In this document: in pieces, positions 51,802 through 60,450 of the stretch
How the letters are laid out: every line of letters starts with the position of its first letter
Position numbering within the stretch: the first letter of the stretch is position 1
DNA from: Ilumatobacteraceae bacterium
Lineage (GTDB): Bacteria; Actinomycetota; Acidimicrobiia; Acidimicrobiales; Ilumatobacteraceae
Length of the DNA stretch: 64,000 nucleotides
Assembly (NCBI GenBank): GCA_009691255.1
Contig: SHUT01000003.1
Location: forward strand, 1 to 64,000
Direction of reading: 5' to 3'
The notes under the pieces: generated by a model
Database searches by the model: none
Told to the model about the DNA's origin: nothing
The model's input: the letters and a program-made list of their open reading frames with translations, nothing else
Made by a program: the position numbers and the translations under genes

Positions 51802-52722
51802 CTAGGGGAGCGCTGAAATGATGTCAGATCCGAGTTGGGCGACACGATCGGCGTATTCCAGGGGGTGTGCTGCTGCAACATTGACCACCAAAACCGTGGC
51901 ACCGGCATCGGCCAATTGCCCTATTTCGTCGTGTAGTGCGTCACTCGACCAGCCACCATGCCCAAACCCTGACAACGTGGTGGGCACAACAGCAATGTCC
52001 AGACTGTCGGTGCGACCTGAGGCGGCAAAGAGTTCACGGAGCAATTTCATTCGTTCTTTAAAATCAGCGATTGATTCCATTCCTGGCGTGCCCAAGTATC
52101 GCGCGCTTGCCGCAGTACTCGGCATCGGTGACCATCCGTTGCCATAAGCCACGACGCGCTCAATGGCACGTTTGGAGTTTCCGCCGATCCAGAGTGGTGG
52201 ATGTGGTTGTTGCATCGGTATCGGTTGCACCACTGTGTTGCGGGCGTTGTAGCCAATCCCGTCATGGTCAAATGGTTCGCCTTTCCAGGCAACAAGCATG
52301 GTCATAAGGGCGTCATCTGTGAGTGCTGCGCGATCGGAAAACGTCACTCCGAGTGCTCTATATTCTGATTGCAAATACCCGACTCCGACTCCCACGATGA
52401 CACGACCCTTGCTCAAGACATCCAAGCTCGCCACAGATTTTGCTGTCAACAGCGGATTGCGATATGGCAGTACCAATAAATTCGTATGCAGGCAAATATC
52501 TTCCGCCGCCGCCGCAGCAAAACTCAATGCCACAAATGGGTCCAGCGTTGGATGGCCCCCGGTGCGTAGCCATCTGGCGTCTGGCGCTGGATGGTCAGTG
52601 GCAAAGACAGCATGAAACCCTGCTCTTTGGGCGGCCTGCGCGCACGTGCTGATGCCAGCGGCCGTCAAGAATTGTCCTGTCGTGTCGACTCGGTCGATTG
52701 GTAGGCCTACGGATACGCGCAC
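51802..52722 (-). CDS. LLM-class (probably F420-dependent) oxidoreductase
   Basis: 306 residues. GLPIDRVDTTGQF, GFHAVFATDHPAPDARWL, the loop VGVGVGYLQSEYRALG and PPLWIGGNSKRAIERVVAYG are typical of actinobacterial F420-type LLM proteins. Third of the family in the window and distinct in sequence from the other two. Divergent from the SDR at 52791 with a 68-base gap that lacks the 21-bp palindrome. Operator site 3 lies downstream of its stop, so the gene is probably outside that control. Confidence 0.9.
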   Translation of the reverse strand: MRVSVGLPIDRVDTTGQFLTAAGISTCAQAAQRAGFHAVFATDHPAPDARWLRTGGHPTLDPFVALSFAAAAAEDICLHTNLLVLPYRNPLLTAKSVASLDVLSKGRVIVGVGVGYLQSEYRALGVTFSDRAALTDDALMTMLVAWKGEPFDHDGIGYNARNTVVQPIPMQQPHPPLWIGGNSKRAIERVVAYGNGWSPMPSTAASARYLGTPGMESIADFKERMKLLRELFAASGRTDSLDIAVVPTTLSGFGHGGWSSDALHDEIGQLADAGATVLVVNVAAAHPLEYADRVAQLGSDIISALP

Positions 52723-52790
52723 TGTGTCAGCATAGAGTTATTGCTCGTGTCCGCCAGAACGGTGTACACATCACAGACAAGGGTAAATAC

Positions 52791-53684
52791 ATGGGTTCAT
52801 TAGATGGCAAGATTGCAATTGTTACTGGCGCTGGACAAGGAGTTGGTCGCTGTCACGCTGAGTATTTGGCACGTGAAGGCGCAACTGTGGTGGTGAACGA
52901 CATCACCGATAGCGCTGATGAAGCAGTTGCTGCAATTATTGCTGCAGGAGGCAAGGCGTCGGCGCACAAAGGCAGCGTTGCTGATTGGAGTGCGTGTGAA
53001 GCGCTCGTCAACGGAACAATCGCCACCTATGGAGATCTTGATATTTTGGTTAACAACGCTGGACTCGTGCGTGACAACATGGTTTTTTCGATGACCGAAG
53101 AACAATGGGACATCGTGATTGATGTGCACCTCAAAGGACATTTTGCGTGCAGTCATTTTGCGGCTATACATTGGCGCAACGCCGCAAAGACAGTCGGAGA
53201 AGGTGTCGCTCTGAAGTCGCGCAAGATTGTGAACACCACGTCAGAGAGTGGTCTGTTTGGGGGCACTGCGCAGAGCAACTATGCCGCTGCCAAAGGGGGC
53301 ATCATCACAATGACAGTGGTTCATGCTCGCGAGATGGGCAAATATAATGTGCATGTCAATTGCATTGCGCCTCGTGCTCGCACGCCAATGACCCAAGCGA
53401 TTCCTATGTTTGCCAAACCGGAGAGTGGTTGGGATAAGTACGATCCCACGCATATTTCGCCAATGGTGGCGTGGTTGTCATCGGCAGATTCAGATGGCGT
53501 CAACGGACAGGTATTTATCGTGACAGGCGAAGAGATTCACCGCATTCAGCAACATCAGGTTGCAACATCAGTATATGCCGGTAAAAAACAGTGGACTGTT
53601 GCTGGTATTTCTGCCAACAAAGGTGTTCTGTTTGCCGGAATGGACTCGCTTGATGTGGCGCCATTCGGCAGCCCCCAAATGTAA
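52791..53684 (+). CDS. Short-chain dehydrogenase/reductase
   Basis: 297 residues from ATG 52791 (AAGGG upstream); track start 52698 overlaps the divergent gene. TGAGQGVGRCHAEYLA, NNAGLVRDNMVF, TTSESGLFG and catalytic YAAAK. The NAGxxRDxM pattern and the long C-terminal tail resemble the (3R)-hydroxyacyl-CoA dehydrogenase-type SDRs of steroid and fatty-acid catabolism (and the SDR at 56245). Predicted to oxidise a 3-hydroxyacyl-CoA or hydroxysteroid; specificity unknown. Converges on rmuC. Confidence 0.88.
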   Translation: MGSLDGKIAIVTGAGQGVGRCHAEYLAREGATVVVNDITDSADEAVAAIIAAGGKASAHKGSVADWSACEALVNGTIATYGDLDILVNNAGLVRDNMVFSMTEEQWDIVIDVHLKGHFACSHFAAIHWRNAAKTVGEGVALKSRKIVNTTSESGLFGGTAQSNYAAAKGGIITMTVVHAREMGKYNVHVNCIAPRARTPMTQAIPMFAKPESGWDKYDPTHISPMVAWLSSADSDGVNGQVFIVTGEEIHRIQQHQVATSVYAGKKQWTVAGISANKGVLFAGMDSLDVAPFGSPQM

Positions 53685-53686
53685 AT

Positions 53687-54871
53687 CTATTCGTCTTCCT
53701 CAACATCAATAATGTCATCGCCGGCGGCCTCTAGCTCTGGGATGCCTCGTCTTGTGCGCAAGTTGTCAATGTAACGAACTGGAACAGAGAGTTTTTTGAA
53801 ACGTGTGCCACCAGTGCTGATTTCCCCGATACTGTCAGTGAGTTTTGTAAAATTACTCTCGACAGTTTTAACGGCTTTTTCGTAATTTGCCCATTCGTTT
53901 TCAAATTTTTTGATTTGCTGCATAATCTCTGCCGCAGTTTTTTCGGTGTGGAAACTATCTGCAGCCTGACGCACTACGACGAGAAATGCATACAGAGTAA
54001 GCGGCGAACAAAGAAGAACTTTTTTCTCCAGTGCATTATCGATGAGGGTAGGGCTGGCTTCGTGCACGAAAGAGCTGATGCTCTCGTTTGGAACAAACAT
54101 CAGCACATAGTCGACTGCGTTTTCGGTTGCTTTGTCGATGTAATCACGTTTAGCGAGCGTGTCTACGTGCCCGCGAACCGCTTTAATAAAAGCTTCTTTT
54201 GCTAATGATCGCAAGCCTTCGTCGGTGGCTGAAATGTATTCGGCATATTTGTCGAGGGGGAACTTGACGTCCATAAACAACACGCGATCAGGCGGCATAT
54301 CAAATCGGTAATCAGGCCGACCTCCGCCTTCGATTTGTTTTTGCTTGTCGTAGTTGATGCCTTCGACGAATCCGGCGGCACGCAACATGTCTTCGGCTAG
54401 GCGTTCACCCCATTGTCCGCGCTTTTGAGAATTGGAGAGAATGTCGGTCAGGTTCTCGGTGCGTTTGGCGAGTGCTGTCACGGCGGTCTCGACACTTGAA
54501 AGTTGTTTGTCGTTGTCTGAGCGCAGACTCTGTAGTGCGAGATTGAGCTCTGATAAGCGACCGGTAACACTTTCTTGCATTGCTCTCATGCTGGTATCGA
54601 TAATGTCGGCACGTTGGCCAAGTTGTTCGCCACCTGCGCGGGCGATGAGATCTGCTCCGAGCTTAAGGGCTTCTTCGCGATCTTTGGTCGAGCGGTCTGC
54701 CAGTGTGCTCATGGCGTTTGCAAGTTCGGCTCGAACGGTGCGTGAAAGTTCGTCCGCCACACTGCCATTGTCGGGAGCCTCGGCGTATTGGTTTTGGCGC
54801 CGCACCATGACAATAAGGACGACTAATAGCGCAAGAGTGGCAACGACGAGAGCACCAAGAATGAGTTCCAT
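53687..54871 (-). CDS. rmuC: DNA recombination protein RmuC
   Basis: 394 residues. An N-terminal membrane helix (ILGALVVATLALLVVLIVMV) is followed by a coiled-coil region and the RmuC nuclease-like core: KRGQWGERLAEDMLRAAG, DYRFDMPPDRVLFMDVKFPLDKY and YVLMFVPNE. RmuC limits inversions and recombination at repeats in E. coli. It is the only informational gene in the right half and is unrelated in function to its neighbours, so it may mark a housekeeping boundary between catabolic blocks. Confidence 0.93.
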   Translation of the reverse strand: MELILGALVVATLALLVVLIVMVRRQNQYAEAPDNGSVADELSRTVRAELANAMSTLADRSTKDREEALKLGADLIARAGGEQLGQRADIIDTSMRAMQESVTGRLSELNLALQSLRSDNDKQLSSVETAVTALAKRTENLTDILSNSQKRGQWGERLAEDMLRAAGFVEGINYDKQKQIEGGGRPDYRFDMPPDRVLFMDVKFPLDKYAEYISATDEGLRSLAKEAFIKAVRGHVDTLAKRDYIDKATENAVDYVLMFVPNESISSFVHEASPTLIDNALEKKVLLCSPLTLYAFLVVVRQAADSFHTEKTAAEIMQQIKKFENEWANYEKAVKTVESNFTKLTDSIGEISTGGTRFKKLSVPVRYIDNLRTRRGIPELEAAGDDIIDVEEDE

Positions 54872-54897
54872 TTAGTCAACAGTACAGATGCCTTGTG

Positions 54898-55602
54898 TCA
54901 GCGTTCGTTGACGGCGATACCGCCGTCAACCCAGATGGTGGTGCCCGTGACAAAAGATGATTGATCTCCTGCTAACCAGGCAATAGCGTCAGCCACATCG
55001 TTGGGTTGGCCAAGACGTCCAAGGGGAGTGATAGCGACAACTTTGTCGCGTCGTCCAGGCGCGTCAAGAAACGCTTGGGTCATTGGAGTTTCAATGAATC
55101 CGGGAGCTACGGCGTTCACTCGAATCTGGCGGTGAGCCAGTTCCAGTGCCAATGTTTTGGTAAGCATCCAGACTCCAGATTTGGCAACACAATATGCACC
55201 GTTGCCAGGCGTGGCATGTTGGTATTCACCAGATGTAATCGTGATGATTGAGGCATTATTGGCGATGTATGGCTCAAGGGCTCGCAGGGGCAAAAGTGTT
55301 CCGGTGAGATTGACATCAATGACGCGGCTCCATGCATCGAGGCTGTCGGTGAGCACTCGATGATCAGCAGACAAGACGATTGCTGCTGCCAACACCACAA
55401 TGTCGACGTGGCCGTGAGCATCAACAACTCGTTGTGCAAACTCAATACAAGATGTCTCGTTCGTAATATCTGTGGCAGGCGACGACGCAATGTCGGCAAT
55501 CTCGACAATGGCGCCATCAGCCAAGAGGCGTTGGACAATGGCGGCACCGATTCCGCTAGCGCCTCCGGTGACAACTGCAATTCGTCCCGCAAGAGAACTC
55601 AT
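54898..55602 (-). CDS. Short-chain dehydrogenase/reductase
   Basis: 234 residues from ATG 55602; GTG 55626 overlaps the tetR end and is an alternative. Motifs: TGGASGIGAA, Asp after the second strand (EIADIA) favouring NAD, ITSGEYQH with the active-site Ser, catalytic YCVAK and the C-terminal GTTIWVDGGIA. A classical 3-oxoacyl-type SDR. It is the last gene of the minus-strand operon that starts with the acyl-CoA dehydrogenase at 59368 and includes the TetR regulator. Confidence 0.88.
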   Translation of the reverse strand: MSSLAGRIAVVTGGASGIGAAIVQRLLADGAIVEIADIASSPATDITNETSCIEFAQRVVDAHGHVDIVVLAAAIVLSADHRVLTDSLDAWSRVIDVNLTGTLLPLRALEPYIANNASIITITSGEYQHATPGNGAYCVAKSGVWMLTKTLALELAHRQIRVNAVAPGFIETPMTQAFLDAPGRRDKVVAITPLGRLGQPNDVADAIAWLAGDQSSFVTGTTIWVDGGIAVNER

Positions 55603-55612
55603 GCTAGTTGTA

Positions 55613-56248
55613 TCAGCATTTTTCACCGGTGAGAATTTGTAGAATCAAGCACGAGAGTGTTTCGACCATTTCGTTTGGCTGCACACCGCGACGATTGAAC
55701 TCTGGCAGGTATGCAACTAAACGCTCAAGCATGGCCATGATGGCTGCTGCAGTTGCATATGCATTGATGTGGGCCGAGACGCGTCCGTCTGCTTGGCCTG
55801 CCTCAATCTTGGAAGTAAGACCTTTCATAAATGGCTGAATCGCTTTGCCACGCAAATCACGAAACTTAGTGTCACCTTCTTCTGCTTGCAGATTGCGCAA
55901 GCGCAATATTGCTGAGTGTTCTTGCCAGTGAGCGACGAACTCGGTAGTGAATGCAATTGCGTGTTGCTTGCCTGCTTCGCCATCCCATGATTGATCAAGA
56001 TGCACAAGCATCGGAAGAGCGTCTTGTCCGGCTTGAAGAGCGAGATCTAAAATAGCATCAGAGACATCAGCAAAATATTGATAAAAAGTTGCAGGTGATG
56101 TATTTGCTTCGCGCGTGATGTCAATTACCTTTAAGTCAAGAGCGCTGCTTTCGTTGAGCAACTTTGCAGTCGCCTCCAGTAAGCGAACACGAGTGATCGT
56201 GGCTCGTGAGCCGATGATGCGACCGTCTGTTGCGATTACTTGTGTCAT
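55613..56248 (-). CDS. TetR family transcriptional regulator (candidate regulator of the 21-bp operator)
   Basis: 211 residues. N-terminal helix-turn-helix VIDITREANTSPATFYQYFADVSDAI is a strong TetR signature; the C-terminal ~150 residues are the ligand/dimer domain. ATG 56248 overlaps the upstream SDR stop (ATGA). It lies inside an operon with operator site 4 at its front, so autoregulation is expected. It is the only DNA-binding regulator seen in the window. TetR repressors of this kind usually respond to acyl-CoA intermediates. The sequence does not obviously match KstR or KstR2. Confidence 0.92.
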   Translation of the reverse strand: MTQVIATDGRIIGSRATITRVRLLEATAKLLNESSALDLKVIDITREANTSPATFYQYFADVSDAILDLALQAGQDALPMLVHLDQSWDGEAGKQHAIAFTTEFVAHWQEHSAILRLRNLQAEEGDTKFRDLRGKAIQPFMKGLTSKIEAGQADGRVSAHINAYATAAAIMAMLERLVAYLPEFNRRGVQPNEMVETLSCLILQILTGEKC

Positions 56249-57147
56249 GATGCTCCGTACACCGGCGCAGGGTGCGGTCCGTTTTGAATCAGGTCAGCGA
56301 TTACTGCTCCGATTTCCTCTGCATCGTACTTTGCGCCTTTGTCAAATGGCACGCCATGTTGCCAACCATCAGCAATGCTCAGTTCGCCCCCCGCGATTTC
56401 AAAGGCACGTCCGGTTACCGTGCAGTCACTACTGCCAAGCCACACCACGACTGGAGAGATGTTGGCGGGGTCCATCTTGTCAAAACCAGTTTCTGGTTTG
56501 GACATCATCTCGGCAAATGCTTCTTGGGTCATGCGGCTACGAGCACTCGGAGCAATGGTGTTTGCCAAGATCTCATAGCGCTCCAACTCAGCAGCAGCAA
56601 CAATTGTAAATGTAGCGATACCGGCCTTCGCCGCTGAATAATTGCCCTGCGACACGCTGCCAAATAATCCTGCTCCAGAAGATGTGGTGACGATTCGTGC
56701 CTGGCGAGCGAGGCCGGCTTTGTGTTGTTCGCGCCAGTATGTGATGGCGTGACGAACAGGGCAAAACGTGCCGCGCAGATGCACGCGCATTACGGCGTCC
56801 CACTCGTCAACGCTCATGTTTACCAACATGCGGTCGCGCACAATTCCGGCATTACACACCAGCGTGTCGAGTGTCCCATAAGCGTCGATTGCTTGCGCTA
56901 TGAAACGACCAGCACCATCCCAATCAGAGATGTCATCGGTGTTGACTACTGCTTGACCACCCGTCTCGACAATCATCCGTACGACTTCTTGAGCAGGTGT
57001 TTCGTCAGTTGCGTCACCTGTCAATGATGCTCCGACATCATTGACGACTACCTGTGCGCCAGCAGCAGCAAAAGCGAGTGCATGCTCACGCCCAATGCCG
57101 CGACCTGCACCAGTGATTGCAACTACTCGTCCATCGCAGATTTTCAT
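56245..57147 (-). CDS. Short-chain dehydrogenase, Rv3548c-like
   Basis: 300 residues. CDGRVVAITGAGRGIGREHALAFAAAGAQVVVND closely matches my memory of M. tuberculosis Rv3548c, an SDR gene adjacent to the igr/cholesterol region. Also NAGIVRDRMLVNM, TTSSGAGLFG and catalytic YSAAK. Likely oxidises a 3-hydroxyacyl-CoA or hydroxysteroid intermediate. AAAGAAAGG lies before ATG 57147. A 15-bp tandem duplication sits just upstream. Confidence 0.88.
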   Translation of the reverse strand: MKICDGRVVAITGAGRGIGREHALAFAAAGAQVVVNDVGASLTGDATDETPAQEVVRMIVETGGQAVVNTDDISDWDGAGRFIAQAIDAYGTLDTLVCNAGIVRDRMLVNMSVDEWDAVMRVHLRGTFCPVRHAITYWREQHKAGLARQARIVTTSSGAGLFGSVSQGNYSAAKAGIATFTIVAAAELERYEILANTIAPSARSRMTQEAFAEMMSKPETGFDKMDPANISPVVVWLGSSDCTVTGRAFEIAGGELSIADGWQHGVPFDKGAKYDAEEIGAVIADLIQNGPHPAPVYGAS

Positions 57148-57166
57148 GGTGAGCCTTTCTTTATGC

Positions 57167-57196
57167 GCAGTGTCATGGTTTGCAGTGTCATGGTTT
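57167..57196. repeat. Tandem 15-bp direct repeat upstream of an SDR gene
   Basis: GCAGTGTCATGGTTT occurs twice in direct succession in the 62-base gap between the acyl-CoA dehydrogenase stop and the SDR start at 57147. Probably a replication-slippage duplication; on the minus strand each unit contains ACCATGACAC. Confidence 0.8.
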
Positions 57197-57209
57197 CGTA
57201 GTGGGGTGA

Positions 57210-58169
57210 TTACATTGAGTCAGCAAGAGCATCGGCGTGCATCTCGCTATTGCCGTAGTGGGTATCTAAGACAACGGCACGTTTCCAGTACCGCTGGGCG
57301 TTGACTTCCCAAGTGAAACCCATTCCGCCGTGAATCTGAATACCAGTCTTGCCACAAAATAACGCAGAGTCTCCGGCAAGCATTTTAGCAACGCTGACTA
57401 CGCGGTCTAGAGCGTCGTCGCCATTACCGTCAAGGTTGACTGCTGCTGCGTATGTGGCCGCACGGGCAACTTCGGCTTTGACCAACATGTCTGCCGCCAT
57501 GTGTTTGACGGCTTGGAAGGCGCCGATAGGTCGACCAAATTGTTCACGTCCCTTGGCGTATTCAACGGCGAGATCAATTGCGGCAAAACTTGCACCGACT
57601 TGCATGGCTGCAGTCATGACTGCACCTTCGCGACACCATTGACGCACTACATCACCCGTGGCAATGATTTCGCCACCACTGGTTGCCAAAGCAACATGAA
57701 CGGGCGTGAGCGGATCAAGGGGCCTCGACACAATTTGAGTTGGAACAGAATTGGGGTCAACTAGTGCTATCGAGTCGGGTCCCAAAATGAGTAACGAGTC
57801 GAGATCAAGCAGATGCTCAATCATTGTGACTGGTTCGGCAATCTGGGCGAGTCCCACAATGCGTTCACCAGAGTCTGTGCCACGCAAGATGCTGGCTAAA
57901 TGTGTGGCTGCTAAGTATGTTGCAGTGAGCGGTCCCGGGATGAGTGCGCGTCCAAGTTCTTCGAAAACTAAAACCGAATCCGTGATACTAAAACCATCAT
58001 GGCGTAGTGAAAACACACCCATGCCAGCAAGGTCTTTCCAGGCAGTGCGATCGAGGCGCCCGCCTGTTGCTTCGATGAGTTGCAACGATTCAATCGGAAA
58101 ACGGCCTTGGCAAAAAGTACGAATACCATCTTGTAGTGCCTCTTGATCTTCTGTGCGCCAAAAATCCAT
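57210..58169 (-). CDS. Acyl-CoA dehydrogenase, short subunit (FadE33-like)
   Basis: 319 residues, shorter than a typical 380-residue acyl-CoA dehydrogenase. N-terminal DFWRTEDQEALQDGIRTF; C-terminal KGREQFGRPIGAFQAVKHMAADM and GGMGFTWEVNAQRYWKRA. The position of the catalytic Glu in the partner (SFERG) reads CREGAVMTAAM, so a conventional Glu is not clear. Short subunits of this kind pair with a full-length protein in the heterotetrameric steroid dehydrogenases; the partner is the gene 11 bases upstream. Length matches my memory of FadE33 (about 318 residues). Confidence 0.85.
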   Translation of the reverse strand: MDFWRTEDQEALQDGIRTFCQGRFPIESLQLIEATGGRLDRTAWKDLAGMGVFSLRHDGFSITDSVLVFEELGRALIPGPLTATYLAATHLASILRGTDSGERIVGLAQIAEPVTMIEHLLDLDSLLILGPDSIALVDPNSVPTQIVSRPLDPLTPVHVALATSGGEIIATGDVVRQWCREGAVMTAAMQVGASFAAIDLAVEYAKGREQFGRPIGAFQAVKHMAADMLVKAEVARAATYAAAVNLDGNGDDALDRVVSVAKMLAGDSALFCGKTGIQIHGGMGFTWEVNAQRYWKRAVVLDTHYGNSEMHADALADSM

Positions 58170-58180
58170 CAGTGTTGTCC

Positions 58181-59368
58181 TTATTGATCCTTGGGCATGC
58201 CAAGTGTTCGTTCGGCAACGATGTTGCGTTGTACCTGAGATGTTCCGGCCGCAATGCCGATTGAGAGTGCATGGATGCGTCCGTGGATGTGTTTGCCAGT
58301 TGGTAATTCATGAACATCTTCGAGTGAGAGCGATGCGCGGTCAAGTAAGCGCAATGATAATTCTCCGAGTCGCTGCCGAAGTTCGCTGTAGGCGAGTTTA
58401 AAAACGTTTCCACCAACACCCACAAACCCAGTGCGTTGCGCTTGGCTGATGTTGCGCTTGGTGAGAGACCAGAGGGCATCAAGTTCACCAGATAAGTGGG
58501 CAATATCGCGACGTAGCCCGGTGTCTTCCCATGCCGTTGCTTGGTGACGCGTGACTTTTTTAGCAAGATCTACAAGGTCACGTACGAGTTCCATCGATTG
58601 CAACATTTCGCTCACAAATGCCGTGCCTCGCTCAAATGACAAAGTCACCATCGCAACACGCCAGCCATCGTTTTCGTCGCCCACGCGATTGGCAACCGGC
58701 ACGCGAACCTCATCAAAGAAGACTTCGCAAAACTCTGTGCTGCCTTCCATTGTTCGCAGCGGTCGAATATCCATTCCCTTGGAGTTCATTGGCAGAATTA
58801 ACCAAGTGATTCCGCGATGCTTTGGTACTTCGGTGTCGGTGCGCACGAGCATCTCGCAGTAGTCAGCAATGTGAGCAAAACTTGTCCAGATCTTTTGACC
58901 AGTAATGACATAGTCGTCGCCATCTCGAATTGCCCGACATTGCAAACTCGCCAAGTCGCTTCCGGCATTTGGTTCGCTGAAGCCCTGACACCACACGTGT
59001 TCTCCTTTGAGAATCGCCGGCAGGTGGTGGGCTTTTTGCTCGGGGCTTGCTTCGACAACAAGAGTAGGCCCCGCATGCAAAAGACCAACAAAGTTCATAC
59101 CTACGTATGGCGCTCGCATCCGCTCAGTTTCTTCTAAGAAAATCAAATGTTCAGTTGGCGTGGCACCACGGCCACCGTATTCTTTGGGCCAATTGATGCC
59201 CGCATAGCCAGCATCAAAAAGCATCCGTTGCCACCCTGTGTCCCAGGCGCGTCGACCACGCCAATCATCACGATGTGGTTCGGGGGCAACAGATGTCAAG
59301 ACGTCGGCTAACCAAGCCCGCAGTTCGGCCCGAAAGGTCTGTTCTTGTTCGGTGTAGCGAAGGTCCAT
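58181..59368 (-). CDS. Acyl-CoA dehydrogenase, long subunit
   Basis: 395 residues from ATG 59368 (AGGTGG upstream; the track start 59395 lies within operator site 4). CQGFSEPNAGSDLASLQ, ITGQKIWTSFAHIADYCEMLVRT, candidate catalytic Glu in TLSFERGT and C-terminal GTSQVQRNIVAERTLGMPKDQ. Paralogue of the ChsE2-like protein at 34958 with a similar layout; with the 319-residue partner it forms a second probable heteromeric steroid-type dehydrogenase. Heads the operon ACAD-ACAD-SDR-TetR-SDR. Confidence 0.88.
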   Translation of the reverse strand: MDLRYTEQEQTFRAELRAWLADVLTSVAPEPHRDDWRGRRAWDTGWQRMLFDAGYAGINWPKEYGGRGATPTEHLIFLEETERMRAPYVGMNFVGLLHAGPTLVVEASPEQKAHHLPAILKGEHVWCQGFSEPNAGSDLASLQCRAIRDGDDYVITGQKIWTSFAHIADYCEMLVRTDTEVPKHRGITWLILPMNSKGMDIRPLRTMEGSTEFCEVFFDEVRVPVANRVGDENDGWRVAMVTLSFERGTAFVSEMLQSMELVRDLVDLAKKVTRHQATAWEDTGLRRDIAHLSGELDALWSLTKRNISQAQRTGFVGVGGNVFKLAYSELRQRLGELSLRLLDRASLSLEDVHELPTGKHIHGRIHALSIGIAAGTSQVQRNIVAERTLGMPKDQ

Positions 59369-59383
59369 AGCCACCTGCGAGAG

Positions 59384-59404
59384 TATCTGATACACCGTCA
59401 GAAA
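59384..59404. promoter_or_regulatory. 21-bp palindromic operator, site 4
   Basis: Half-sites TATCTGATA and CGTCAGAAA around a three-base centre. Lies 16 bases before the long acyl-CoA dehydrogenase start and 71 before the TauD-like start, so it could control both directions. The minus-strand operon it fronts includes the TetR gene. Confidence 0.72.
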
Positions 59405-59474
59405 CCATCAGGAGAGCCACTAGTATGAGTTTTGGCGGCTGTGGGGACGAGCGATCCAGAAGGAGAAGTCGAAC

Positions 59475-60449
59475 ATGTCAATGACCAGCGAGCGAGATTT
59501 GGCCAAGGCCAAAGCAGCCGGAGATCCAGCTATCAGGTTTGGCAACAAGCAAATACATGTTGGCCAGATGACCATTGGCCCAGTCCTTTTTTTGGCTCCT
59601 GAGAGAGCACGACTGAGTGCATTGCAATGGCAGACATTTAGTGTCAAGCGTCTTGGCGCCACAGTTGGTGCCGAACTGCACGGTATTGACATCACGAAGC
59701 CATTAACGCCAACAGCGCTGGCAGAAGTCAAACAAGCACTTGCCGAATATAAAGTGATTTTTTTTCGCGATCAGCCATTAAATGCTGATCAACATATTGC
59801 TTTTGCTGCACAGTTCGGTGAACTTGAGTTACATCCATTTTTGCCTGGAACCGATGACAAGCCTGAGCTAGTGAGGTTTGCAAAATCTGCTGAAGTCGGC
59901 GGATATGAAAATGCTTGGCATCACGACGTCACATGGCGAGAGATTCCATCCATGGGAGCAGTGTTGCATGCGATTCAGGTTCCAGAGACTGGCGGAGACA
60001 CATTGTTTTGTGACATGTATGCGGCCTATGACGGATTATCAGATGAGGTAAAGGTGCAGATTGAAAATCTAGAAGCTGAGCATGACTTTATGCCATCATT
60101 TGGGCTTCGACTGACCAAAGAAAAGCAAGCAGAAATGCGATTGCAATATCCAGTCGTGCATCATCCGCTTGCGCCGCGGCACCCAGTCACTGGTCGTCGG
60201 TATTTGTATGTCAATCAATTTTTTGTTACTCGCATTATCGGATTGACAGAGCAAGAGAGCGAAGACCTCATTACGTTCCTGACGCAGCAATCAACTTTTC
60301 TTGAGTATCAGTGTCGTTTTCAGTGGCAAAAAGATAGCGTCGCGTTTTGGGATAATCACGCCGTACAGCATTACGCCGCTAGCGATTATTATCCAGATAT
60401 TCGCATAATGGAACGCGCCAGCATTATTGGGCATCGACCAACGAAGTAA
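59475..60449 (+). CDS. TauD/TfdA-family Fe(II)/2-oxoglutarate dioxygenase
   Basis: 324 residues. HxD motif WHHDVTW, distal His in NHAVQHYAA and an Arg (RIMERA) for 2-oxoglutarate are present, with KVIFFRDQPLNADQHIAFAAQFGEL typical of TauD/TfdA. The usual start (about FSVKRLGATVGAELHGID) is preceded by some 55 extra residues with no recognised domain. GGAGAAG lies 7 bases before ATG 59475. Shares operator site 4 with the dehydrogenase operon. Substrate unknown; TfdA-type ether cleavage or TauD-type desulfonation are possible. Confidence 0.9.
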   Translation: MSMTSERDLAKAKAAGDPAIRFGNKQIHVGQMTIGPVLFLAPERARLSALQWQTFSVKRLGATVGAELHGIDITKPLTPTALAEVKQALAEYKVIFFRDQPLNADQHIAFAAQFGELELHPFLPGTDDKPELVRFAKSAEVGGYENAWHHDVTWREIPSMGAVLHAIQVPETGGDTLFCDMYAAYDGLSDEVKVQIENLEAEHDFMPSFGLRLTKEKQAEMRLQYPVVHHPLAPRHPVTGRRYLYVNQFFVTRIIGLTEQESEDLITFLTQQSTFLEYQCRFQWQKDSVAFWDNHAVQHYAASDYYPDIRIMERASIIGHRPTK

Positions 60450-60450
60450 C

